45,875 nucleotides of DNA from Candidatus Zambryskiibacteriota bacterium. Lineage in GTDB: Bacteria; Patescibacteriota; Minisyncoccia; Phycocordibacterales; Zambryskibacteraceae. A program made the translations under genes and the position numbers. The notes under the pieces were generated by a model. It saw nothing but the letters and a program-made list of their open reading frames with translations, made no database searches and was not told where the DNA came from. The stretch is taken from contig JACPAD010000002.1 of the NCBI GenBank assembly GCA_016180955.1, positions 1 through 45,875 of the forward strand, given 5' to 3'. Position 1 is the first letter of the stretch. Each line of letters starts with the position of its first letter. Below, piece by piece: positions 1-7,288 of this stretch.

Positions 1-1
1 G

Positions 2-73
2 TGCTCTCGGCAGGAATCGGACCTGCATTAGCGGATTAGAAGTCCACCGTTCTATCCATTGAACTACGAGAGC
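2..73 (-). tRNA. tRNA-Arg(TCT)
   Basis: Reverse strand folds as a cloverleaf: acceptor GCTCTCG/CGAGAGC, anticodon stem GTGGA-CTTCTAA-TCCGC giving anticodon TCT, T-arm GGTTCGA-like (CAGGTCCGATTCCTG). Confidence 0.93.
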
Positions 74-94
74 GTTAAGTGATACTATACTTTC

Positions 95-385
95 TTAGAG
101 TGAGGGGTCAACTGCCGGAGTTGTTGTATTTTTGATATTCTCGAATTCAAGCGCCCTATTCTCATAGTAAGAGACGGTTTCTTTAAGAGCGGCAATATCC
201 AGAGTATCCTCCTCTTCCGAGAGTCGTTCCACCAAAAAGATTTCTCCCTTGTCGATTTTTATAAAAACAAAAATACTCAAAAAAACGAAGAGAACTACAA
301 GAGTTGTCGCCGAACTGAAGATAATTTTCCAGTCATTTTCGGAATTTTTGCCTAGTTTGGGGAAATTTACGTGCGGCAGTTCCAT
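95..385 (-). CDS. small membrane protein at the end of the pilMNO cluster
   Basis: 96-aa ORF with one TM segment (TTLVVLFVFLSIFVFI), directly downstream of PilO-like ORF. Confidence 0.6.
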   Translation of the reverse strand: MELPHVNFPKLGKNSENDWKIIFSSATTLVVLFVFLSIFVFIKIDKGEIFLVERLSEEEDTLDIAALKETVSYYENRALEFENIKNTTTPAVDPSL

Positions 386-389
386 GTTT

Positions 390-914
390 TTAATTAAATG
401 AATTTAAAGAGAGTATAATCTTCGAGCGCCAGAAGATTTCTTCCCGATAGATGCTTGACTCCTCTATCATTACTCGATAGGGCAAGGTCTCGATAGCGCG
501 AAGAAAGGCTAGCGTCGGGGCCCAAGGACCCGCAGTCTCCATGACAATGCGGACCAGGTGCGGTTCGACCGGCTTGGCTTTCTTGTCTTCCACCTTTCCC
601 ACGGACAAGATGGAGATATTGAGGCCGAACGAACTGCCTGCCTGTTCAATCTTCTCGATGAGTGAGGCCAGTTTGCTATCGGAGATGACGAGATTATCAA
701 GCTGTTCAAGTTCTGTCGCGGCGGTGTTTTTTGTCATTCGTATAGACTGAGTCAATATCGCCTCTCTCTCGACTTCGTCCGCCAGAGCAAGCATTTTGGA
801 AGTTTCTTTGTTTTTGGTCCAGATGCCGTATGCTCCCAAGTAAAGAACGCCCAGAAGAATAATCGAAACGAGAGAAAGCGCGAACAGAAGTATTTTCGAA
901 TTATTGAAGGTCAT
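390..914 (-). CDS. PilO-like type IV pilus inner membrane protein
   Basis: N-terminal TM, coiled coil then ferredoxin-like C-term; third gene after PilM- and PilN-like ORFs. Confidence 0.6.
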   Translation of the reverse strand: MTFNNSKILLFALSLVSIILLGVLYLGAYGIWTKNKETSKMLALADEVEREAILTQSIRMTKNTAATELEQLDNLVISDSKLASLIEKIEQAGSSFGLNISILSVGKVEDKKAKPVEPHLVRIVMETAGPWAPTLAFLRAIETLPYRVMIEESSIYREEIFWRSKIILSLNSFN

Positions 915-1471
915 GGCTTTTGAACTGACGGGGTAGTGGAGCTCGGCGCGAATTTAATCTGGAAATCAATATCTTTATCCTGGGCCAGGTTGGAAATCGG
1001 CAAAGTCACTCCCGAGAAATGTTCAGAGGATTCGATGCTGTTTTCAAAGGCGATGAGCGCCTGGCGGTTCAAAGCTATACCATCAACGGAGAGAGCTACT
1101 TTGTTTTTTACCTTTACCCACGAGAAGCTGGTCAAGCGCACATTCGCTGTTTTCTGGTCCAGAACATTTTTGATAAAGACAGACGGCTGGTCGGGATAAG
1201 GATCCGGAGTAAGTGTATGAAGTTCCAGATTAAGCTTCGAGAGCCACGCTTTAAGCTCCACCTCCTCTCCTCTTTCTCCGGCATTGCTCTGAATTCTTAT
1301 GCGCTCAAGCACTTCGCTCTCCCGCGCGCTTGAGAGAAGATAGGACGGCAGAAACCCTACTATCCCCGTCGCAAGCACTAGAATAAGGGCAAAGAGAGCT
1401 ATGACGGCTCGGCGCCGCCCGTACTCGCGCGAAACTTCTTGTTCTATTTCTTCTGTAAGCAGTTTATACAT
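911..1471 (-). CDS. PilN-like type IV pilus assembly protein
   Basis: 186 aa, single TM (VIALFALILVLATGIVGFLPSYLL), follows pilM-like gene. Confidence 0.6.
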   Translation of the reverse strand: MYKLLTEEIEQEVSREYGRRRAVIALFALILVLATGIVGFLPSYLLSSARESEVLERIRIQSNAGERGEEVELKAWLSKLNLELHTLTPDPYPDQPSVFIKNVLDQKTANVRLTSFSWVKVKNKVALSVDGIALNRQALIAFENSIESSEHFSGVTLPISNLAQDKDIDFQIKFAPSSTTPSVQKP

Positions 1472-1472
1472 G

Positions 1473-2474
1473 TCAATGATGCGGCAGAACCAAACCTATA
1501 GCGGAGCAATAATCAAGAGACTCGTCCAGAGACATCTTTGAGTCCCTCCTTCCGAAAGAAGGGAAATTTGCCTGCACGTCAGCGGGTGCGTACGGGACGC
1601 TACTTTCGCTCAAGAACTTATCTATGAAATCTTTTCGGTTTGCTCCCGCTCCGCACAAAAGTATTTTGCCAATCTTTTTCCCCTGGCCACCCGGAGACTC
1701 TCCGCTGCGCGCGTCCCAGAAAGCGAAGACTTTGCGCATCTCCGCTTTCAGGTCGGGAATGCTCGGATATGAATCATCACCTCCGATGCCATAGGCCGGA
1801 GTGGTGGAGAATTGCACCACTCCGTTCTCGACTACATAGAAGCCGGTCCTTTTCCGTCCTAAGTTGATGATGAGAGTGGATTCGCGACTGCCTCGAGGAA
1901 TGATGGCTCGGGCGATTGCCCGGGACTCGATGTCGAAGGATACGGGAGTAAGACCGGCTGACTCCAGAAGCGCGGCATAAGAGTTAACGATATTTTTAGG
2001 CAAGACGGAGACTGCCAGTTTTGCCTCGCTTTCGCTCGAACTTTCTTCAATAACCTCAAGGTCGAAGACCGACTCGGCCAAAGACACCGGGACATTTTCC
2101 TCGATGATGGAGGCAACCGCGTCTTTAAGTTCACCGGCAGACACTCTATTGACTGAAACGGTAAAAAGATACGCCTTCTCTTCCGGCAGAGTGGCGTGAA
2201 CGTAGCGGATGCTCCGGCCAGGGACAATCGCCTTCAAAACAGGGGCGAGTTTGCCCGGGTCGTTGATGAGGCCGGATTCAACCGCCCCCGGTGGATTTTC
2301 TTGTTTATTAAAGCGAGCCAATTTGAATTCTTCTTTGAAAAGCTTCCTATGCAGTTCCACAAACTTGGTATCGTCGTCAGTGATGACGATACCGGCAGTC
2401 GAGAGCAGGAGATATTCTGGAACCGGGAAAAAATTCAGAAAAGTTTTTTTTCTGAGGAGGTTAGCCATGGTCAT
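1473..2474 (-). CDS. pilM: type IV pilus assembly protein PilM-like (actin-like ATPase)
   Basis: Actin-fold-like architecture (FDIESRAIARAIIPRGSRESTLIINLGRKRTGFYVVENG...), operon context with PilN/PilO-like ORFs. Confidence 0.75.
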   Translation of the reverse strand: MTMANLLRKKTFLNFFPVPEYLLLSTAGIVITDDDTKFVELHRKLFKEEFKLARFNKQENPPGAVESGLINDPGKLAPVLKAIVPGRSIRYVHATLPEEKAYLFTVSVNRVSAGELKDAVASIIEENVPVSLAESVFDLEVIEESSSESEAKLAVSVLPKNIVNSYAALLESAGLTPVSFDIESRAIARAIIPRGSRESTLIINLGRKRTGFYVVENGVVQFSTTPAYGIGGDDSYPSIPDLKAEMRKVFAFWDARSGESPGGQGKKIGKILLCGAGANRKDFIDKFLSESSVPYAPADVQANFPSFGRRDSKMSLDESLDYCSAIGLVLPHH

Positions 2475-2853
2475 TATTATACATTGTATCGAGAAAATTT
2501 TTAAGAATGAGTGCCGCAGCGGAGGCGTCAGTGAGCTGTGTTTGTCCCTGTAGTCTCCGTGCTTCGACAGTGGTAAAGACTTCCGGGTGCAAAATTACTT
2601 TTGCACCGCGCTCTTCGAGCATTTTTTTGAACTTTTCTATTTCAACAAAGATGGGATTAGGTTTACCATCGAGGTTTCTTGACTCTCCAATGACCACTTC
2701 TTCTATCCCCTCTTTCGACTTGAACTCAAATATTTTATCTAAGAGATGCTCGTCGTTAGGAAGCACCATTCTGGGCAGAGCGAAGCGGCCAGTCTCGTCG
2801 GTCGAGGCGATGCCTACACGCTTCTGTCCGTAATCTATGGCCATGAGCTGCAT
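2461..2853 (-). CDS. ruvX: Holliday junction resolvase-like RuvX/YqgF
   Basis: MAIDYGQKRVGIASTDETGRFALP ... VVIGESRNLDGKPN; canonical YqgF motifs. Track start 2862 overlaps the -10 box; start at 2853 proposed. Confidence 0.9.
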   Translation of the reverse strand: MQLMAIDYGQKRVGIASTDETGRFALPRMVLPNDEHLLDKIFEFKSKEGIEEVVIGESRNLDGKPNPIFVEIEKFKKMLEERGAKVILHPEVFTTVEARRLQGQTQLTDASAAALILKNFLDTMYNNDHG

Positions 2854-2860
2854 GAAGCTC

Positions 2861-2873
2861 ATTATAGTATAAT
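2861..2873. promoter_or_regulatory. palindromic divergent promoter: two abutting TATAAT boxes (ATTATA-G-TATAAT)
   Basis: TATAAT on each strand, each followed by exactly 7 nt and then ATG (2881 on +, 2853 on -). Confidence 0.7.
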
Positions 2874-2880
2874 CAAGCTT

Positions 2881-3117
2881 ATGGAATCTGTTGCTGCTTT
2901 GTCGCAGTTGATAGGAATAAGCCCTGTTTGGATTGCTTTGGTTATCCTTTGGATTCTGGTCTGGAAAGGTTTCGCTCTATGGCGCGCCGCACATCTTCAA
3001 CAAAAATACTGGTTTATCGTCATTCTCATCGTCAACACTTTAGGCATTCTTGAAATAATTTATCTCTTCTTCGTAGCGCGAAAATATAAGGTGGAAATTA
3101 TTGAACAAAACGAGTAA
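2881..3117 (+). CDS. small two-TM protein (DUF5652-like)
   Basis: MESVAALSQLIGISPVWIALVILWILVWKGFALWRAAHLQQKYWFIVILIVNTLGILEIIYLFFV; start placed at ATG 2881. Confidence 0.75.
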   Translation: MESVAALSQLIGISPVWIALVILWILVWKGFALWRAAHLQQKYWFIVILIVNTLGILEIIYLFFVARKYKVEIIEQNE

Positions 3118-3122
3118 AACTT

Positions 3123-3194
3123 GGCGGACTGCGTCCGCCGTAGCCCGACATGCTTGCGGCGACGAATCCCGCCGTCGCTAAAGCTATGGCGGGC
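3123..3194. repeat. cluster of GC-rich inverted repeats
   Basis: GGCGGAC-TGC-GTCCGCC perfect hairpin (3123-3139), GCGACG...CGTCGC (3159-3178), CCCGCC...GGCGGG (3168-3194) next to tRNA-Ser. Confidence 0.6.
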
Positions 3195-3199
3195 GAAGG

Positions 3200-3281
3200 C
3201 GGAGGGTGGAGGGCTCGAACCTCCAAGGGCTTGCGCCCGCCGCTTTTCAAGAGCGGTGCATTACCATTCTGCCAACCCTCC
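3200..3281 (-). tRNA. tRNA-Ser(TGA)
   Basis: Acceptor GGAGGGT/ACCCTCC, anticodon arm CCGCT-CTTGAAA-AGCGG, long variable arm, T-arm GGAGGTTCGAGCCCTCC. Confidence 0.93.
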
Positions 3282-3328
3282 AATGTTGAGCATAATAAAT
3301 CAAAACTTGTTGTGATACAATTTTATTA

Positions 3329-3799
3329 ATGAAACGCGCGGCGCCATTTAGAATAGAGTGGGATGCTCACGAATATGAGCATAAGGAGAGAAGCTTAGAT
3401 TGGTTTTGGGCTGTCTGGATTATCACGTTTTCAGTAGCGATTGCCGCCGTCATCTTCGGCAACATCATCCTTGGCATTCTCGTCCTTACCAGTGTCTTTG
3501 CCCTTGCTCTCTTTATCAATCGTCCACCGGAAAACGTCCATGTTATCGTCGACGAGAGAGGCATTACCCGCGGCAAGATACATTATCCTTACGAATCGCT
3601 TCATTCTTACTGGCTCGATACGGACCATCCCCATCCAAAAATAATCCTGCGCTCACAGAAAGCATTTATGCCGCTTATCATAGTACCCATAGGAGAGACG
3701 GACGCCCTAAAGCTGGATGCAACACTGGCCCAATTTTTGCCGGAGAAATACCATGCTATGCCTTTCGTCGAGAAAATTCTGGAATATTTAGGATTTTGA
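3329..3799 (+). CDS. hypothetical membrane protein
   Basis: 156 aa with TM hairpin (VWIITFSVAIAAVIFGNIILGILVLTSVFALALFI); TGATACAAT box 7 nt upstream of ATG. Confidence 0.75.
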   Translation: MKRAAPFRIEWDAHEYEHKERSLDWFWAVWIITFSVAIAAVIFGNIILGILVLTSVFALALFINRPPENVHVIVDERGITRGKIHYPYESLHSYWLDTDHPHPKIILRSQKAFMPLIIVPIGETDALKLDATLAQFLPEKYHAMPFVEKILEYLGF

Positions 3800-3803
3800 T
3801 TGG

Positions 3804-3875
3804 TGCTCTCGCCAAGAATCGAACTTGGATCGCAAGATCCGCAATCTTGCATTCTATCCATTGAACTACGAGAGC
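3804..3875 (-). tRNA. tRNA-Arg(GCG)
   Basis: Acceptor GCTCTCG/CGAGAGC; anticodon stem CAAGA-TTGCGGA-TCTTG gives anticodon GCG; T-arm CCAAGTTCGATTCTTGG. 5' half nearly identical to tRNA-Arg(TCT) at 2-73. Confidence 0.9.
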
Positions 3876-3909
3876 CGCGCCTACCGGGAGACAGGCTATA
3901 GAGTAGAGC

Positions 3910-4149
3910 TTACAGCTTTTTAATCAATTTCGAAAGTCGAGACTTTTTGCGCGCGGCGGTATTTCTTTTTAAGGTCTTCGCTTTAACCGCTTTGTCGAGC
4001 GCTTTCTGGACTTGACGAAAAGATTCTTGGGTGGGAGCTTTTTTGAAAGATTTAAGGGTGCTTGCCACCTTATTTTTGCGACGTAAATTAAATTCGCGCT
4101 TGCGTAATGAGCTTCGATGGGCTTTCTTGGCTCCTCGTGTAATTGCCAT
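3910..4149 (-). CDS. rpsT: 30S ribosomal protein S20
   Basis: MAITRGAKKAHRSSLRKREFNLRRKNKVASTLKSFKK...AARKKSRLSKLIKKL. Confidence 0.93.
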   Translation of the reverse strand: MAITRGAKKAHRSSLRKREFNLRRKNKVASTLKSFKKAPTQESFRQVQKALDKAVKAKTLKRNTAARKKSRLSKLIKKL

Positions 4150-4175
4150 GGGAGAGATGCTACACTAATCAATGT

Positions 4176-4760
4176 ATGATTTCAAGCCTTTCCGGCACTG
4201 TCAGGCATAAGGAATTAAACAACGTTATTGTAGATGTTTCCGGTGTGGGTTATAAAGTCTTAGTGCCAACAGACACAGCCTTAGAAGCCACCCTTTCACA
4301 GCCTATCTTTCTCTGGACGCACTTGGCTGTCAGAGAAACCTCTCTGGACCTTTTCGGATTTTTGGATAAGGAAACACTCGATGTTTTCGAACTCCTCATT
4401 ACCATCTCCGGCATCGGACCAAAGACCGCATTAGGAATTCTAAATGTCGCCGCCCCCAGCATGCTACGCCAAGCTGTGGCGAGCAGCGACACTTCTTATC
4501 TCACCCGAGTTTCGGGCATTGGCAAAAAGAACGCGGAGAAAATCGTGCTCGAGCTCAAAGATAAACTCAAGGTCACTCAAGAAGACGCTTCGACAGGTTC
4601 AGCGCAGGCAAGGGCCGATGGAGACGTTCTAGAAGCTCTGGTCTCCCTCGGCTACAGCGAGCGCGACGCCCGCGATGCGCTAAAAAAAGTTTCGAAAGAT
4701 ATCGAAGGTGCGAGCGAACGCGTCAAAGCCGCATTGAAGCTCTTGTCACGGCATGCCTGA
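4176..4760 (+). CDS. ruvA: Holliday junction branch migration protein RuvA
   Basis: MISSLSGTVRHKELNNVIVDVSGVGYKVLVP...ISGIGPKTALGIL...VSGIGKKNAEKIVLELKDKL. Confidence 0.95.
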   Translation: MISSLSGTVRHKELNNVIVDVSGVGYKVLVPTDTALEATLSQPIFLWTHLAVRETSLDLFGFLDKETLDVFELLITISGIGPKTALGILNVAAPSMLRQAVASSDTSYLTRVSGIGKKNAEKIVLELKDKLKVTQEDASTGSAQARADGDVLEALVSLGYSERDARDALKKVSKDIEGASERVKAALKLLSRHA

Positions 4761-5610
4761 ACTCCCTGAAGTCCAGACAACCGTTAACGGTTTAAATAGA
4801 ACAGTAAAGGGCCATAGAATAGCCGCTGTTTCGACAAGCTACAAGAGTTCTCACCATACAGGCAAAGATAACATCAAGGACCCGAAATTCTTCCCGTTCT
4901 TTAAGAGGAAAGTCGAGGGCGCGAGAATTCTCAAGGCAGAGAGGAGGGCCAAGAATGTTTTAATCCATCTTTCGAACAAATACACCATTATCGTTCACAT
5001 GAAAATGACGGGACACTTCGTCTACGACCGTCCGAATTATCCTTTCACCCGTCTGGATTTCGAATTAGATAATGGAAAAAATCTCTCTCTTTCTGATATG
5101 AGGAAGTTTGCGAAAGTGACGATTGTGAAAACTTCTGATGTCGAGAAGTGCATACACTTACAACATCTGGGACCGGAACCGCTGGACAAGAATTTTCAAT
5201 TTAAAATTTTCAATTTTCAATTGCAGAAAAGGTCAAAAGTAAAAATAAAACAGGTGCTTATGGATCAAAGCCTGATTGCGGGCATCGGTAATATTTACTC
5301 TGACGAAATTCTTTGGCGCGCCGGCGTCCACCCCCTCTCGCGTCCAAACAAGATTCCCCCGCGTCAAACGCGGTTAATATTCAAAGCTACCAAAGAACTT
5401 TTACAAAAAGGTATTCAGCTCGGGGGCGACTCTATGTCTGATTACAGAAACATAAAGGGAGAAAAAGGTAAATTTCAGGAGCACCACCGCGCTTATCGTC
5501 GCACAGGCAAGACCTGCGGGAAACCCTACTGCAAAGGTGTAATATCGCGCATCGTGGTTAATTCGCGCAGCGCCCACTTCTGCCCTGTGCATCAGAAACT
5601 ATTTAAGTGA
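4753..5610 (+). CDS. mutM: formamidopyrimidine-DNA glycosylase
   Basis: N-term MPELPEVQTTVNGL, H2TH region QSLIAGIGNIYSDEILW, C-terminal zinc-finger region; overlaps ruvA by 8 nt. Confidence 0.94.
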   Translation: MPELPEVQTTVNGLNRTVKGHRIAAVSTSYKSSHHTGKDNIKDPKFFPFFKRKVEGARILKAERRAKNVLIHLSNKYTIIVHMKMTGHFVYDRPNYPFTRLDFELDNGKNLSLSDMRKFAKVTIVKTSDVEKCIHLQHLGPEPLDKNFQFKIFNFQLQKRSKVKIKQVLMDQSLIAGIGNIYSDEILWRAGVHPLSRPNKIPPRQTRLIFKATKELLQKGIQLGGDSMSDYRNIKGEKGKFQEHHRAYRRTGKTCGKPYCKGVISRIVVNSRSAHFCPVHQKLFK

Positions 5611-5923
5611 ATTTTTGACGCGCTAGAAGAGCAAACTGCATGAAGTAGCGCTCAATGTCCGGCAAAGAATTTTGATACTCTTTCCCTCCAAGCACAGCGT
5701 CGGCAAAAACTTCCCTGGCCCGGTCTAGCTCCAGCCGGCGACTTTTCCATCTTTTATCCATTTGCGTTAAATCAAAAAGTTCCAGAGCGCGAGTCACAGC
5801 GCCCCAAAACGATTTCTCATCATTGCCTTGCCACTTGGCCGCTCGGCCGACCTCGCTTCCAATATTGCCGAGCTGTTCGGCCAAAGAAAGCGTCAGCCAT
5901 CTTTCTTTTGACACTAGAGCCAT
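5603..5923 (-). CDS. hypothetical helical protein
   Basis: 106-aa ORF, no recognised motif. Confidence 0.6.
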   Translation of the reverse strand: MALVSKERWLTLSLAEQLGNIGSEVGRAAKWQGNDEKSFWGAVTRALELFDLTQMDKRWKSRRLELDRAREVFADAVLGGKEYQNSLPDIERYFMQFALLARQKFT

Positions 5924-5924
5924 A

Positions 5925-6272
5925 TTATTTAACTAATCTGCTCACGATTTCTCGAATTTTATTCTGAATCTCTAAACTTTCGACGCCGCGCGTTTTATTG
6001 TCAAGTAGCGGCTTAAGGTTAATCATGGAATCAAATTCTATAAACTCATCCCCTGTCTTTTCCAAATATAAATTTATGCCCCAAGTATCTCGCCCTTGAG
6101 AATTCTCCTTTTCAATCAAAAGAGACTGGACATCGATGTGAAGTTCTCCACCGACACCCATGATCTCTTGCCCCACATCCACTACCGCCTTGATAATGTC
6201 TCCGTATTGTTCATGAGCTAGGTCCTTTAGTTCTTCCAGTCTTATTTTATCTTTAACAATCCTCGTTTCCAT
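5925..6272 (-). CDS. DUF5674-like hypothetical protein
   Basis: 115-aa ORF METRIVKDKIRLEELKDLAHEQYGDIIKAVVDVGQEIMGVGGELHIDVQSLL..., start codon paired with adjacent ORF. Confidence 0.6.
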   Translation of the reverse strand: METRIVKDKIRLEELKDLAHEQYGDIIKAVVDVGQEIMGVGGELHIDVQSLLIEKENSQGRDTWGINLYLEKTGDEFIEFDSMINLKPLLDNKTRGVESLEIQNKIREIVSRLVK

Positions 6273-6302
6273 GAGACTAGCTTAACATATAGAATACTTG
6301 GT

Positions 6303-6782
6303 ATGAGTAAATCTAAGACTTGCGTACTAATTCTTGAGAATCTTCGTAGCGTTGAGAATACCGGCTCGATTTTCAGAACCGCAGAAGGATTGGGTGTATC
6401 GAAAATCATTCTGGTGGGCACTACTCCTACCCCGATTGATAGATTTGGGAGAAAAAGAACAGATTTTGCAAAAGTTTCCTTAGGCGCGGAAGAGTTAGTA
6501 AGTTGGGAAGTTGGTAAGTCGGTAAGTTCAGGGATCGAAGAATTAAAAGAGCAGAACTTTCGAATCATTGCGCTCGAACAACATCCAAATTCAATTAACC
6601 TTAAAAACTTCCAGACTTCTAAACTTAAAAACTTCGCTCTGATTGTTGGCAATGAGGTAGGTGGCGTATCAAGGGCTACCCTTGATATTTGCGATGAAAT
6701 AGTCGAGATACCGATGCAAGGACAGAAAGAGTCCTTGAATGTCTCAGTCTCAACAGGCATCGCTTTATTTGTGTTAACATAG
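6303..6782 (+). CDS. TrmH/SpoU-family RNA methyltransferase
   Basis: ENLRSVENTGSIFRTAEGLGVSKIILVGTTPTP ... FALIVGNEVGGVS ... IPMQGQKESLNVSVSTGIALF SPOUT motifs. Confidence 0.92.
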   Translation: MSKSKTCVLILENLRSVENTGSIFRTAEGLGVSKIILVGTTPTPIDRFGRKRTDFAKVSLGAEELVSWEVGKSVSSGIEELKEQNFRIIALEQHPNSINLKNFQTSKLKNFALIVGNEVGGVSRATLDICDEIVEIPMQGQKESLNVSVSTGIALFVLT

Positions 6783-6786
6783 ACTT

Positions 6787-7191
6787 ATGCTTAGCCTTTT
6801 CCCAGACCTTTTGAATTACTCCTTCCTCGCGCCATTTATTTTGCGAGTGGTTATAGGCCTCATCTTTATCGATCTCGGCTTTCTGATATTCAAATCCGAG
6901 AAGAAAAGGTGGGTCGCTTCATTTGAAACATTAGGTCTCCACCCTGTCAGTTTCTTTGTCCCTCTCTACGGAGTGCTTCAGACTGTGGGTGGCATTCTCC
7001 TTCTCATCGGGCTCTGGACCCAAGCGGCAGCGCTTGCTTTCGCCATTCTTACCGGCGTAGAACTCTATATCGAGTGGAGAGCTCGCGAAGTACTCAAACG
7101 GGATATAGTCTTCTACATTCTCATTTTTGCCGCCTCCGTTTCTCTCCTTCTCACTGGTCCCGGCGCTTACGCCATAGACTTACCTCTTTAA
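6787..7191 (+). CDS. DoxX-like membrane protein
   Basis: Four TM helices, LRVVIGLIFIDLGFLIF and GVLQTVGGILLLIGLWTQAAALAFAILTGVELY. Confidence 0.75.
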   Translation: MLSLFPDLLNYSFLAPFILRVVIGLIFIDLGFLIFKSEKKRWVASFETLGLHPVSFFVPLYGVLQTVGGILLLIGLWTQAAALAFAILTGVELYIEWRAREVLKRDIVFYILIFAASVSLLLTGPGAYAIDLPL

Positions 7192-7216
7192 TTTCGGTAT
7201 AGTTTTTCTGTTTTAA

Positions 7217-7287
7217 CCCCCCATAGCTTAGTGGTAAAGCAACGGCCTTTTAAGCCGCTGACCTGTGTCCGATTCACAGTGGGGGGA
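7217..7287 (+). tRNA. tRNA-Lys(TTT)
   Basis: Acceptor CCCCCCA/TGGGGGG, anticodon ACGGC-CTTTTAA-GCCGC, T-arm CTGTGTCCGATTCACAG; CCA not encoded. Confidence 0.93.
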
Positions 7288-7288
7288 C

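Noticed and set aside
7265-7288. Track N-terminal extension of folD (MSDSQWGD)
   Set aside because: Encoded by the tRNA-Lys T-arm and acceptor stem; conserved FolD start is MAKILDGKSL at 7289.
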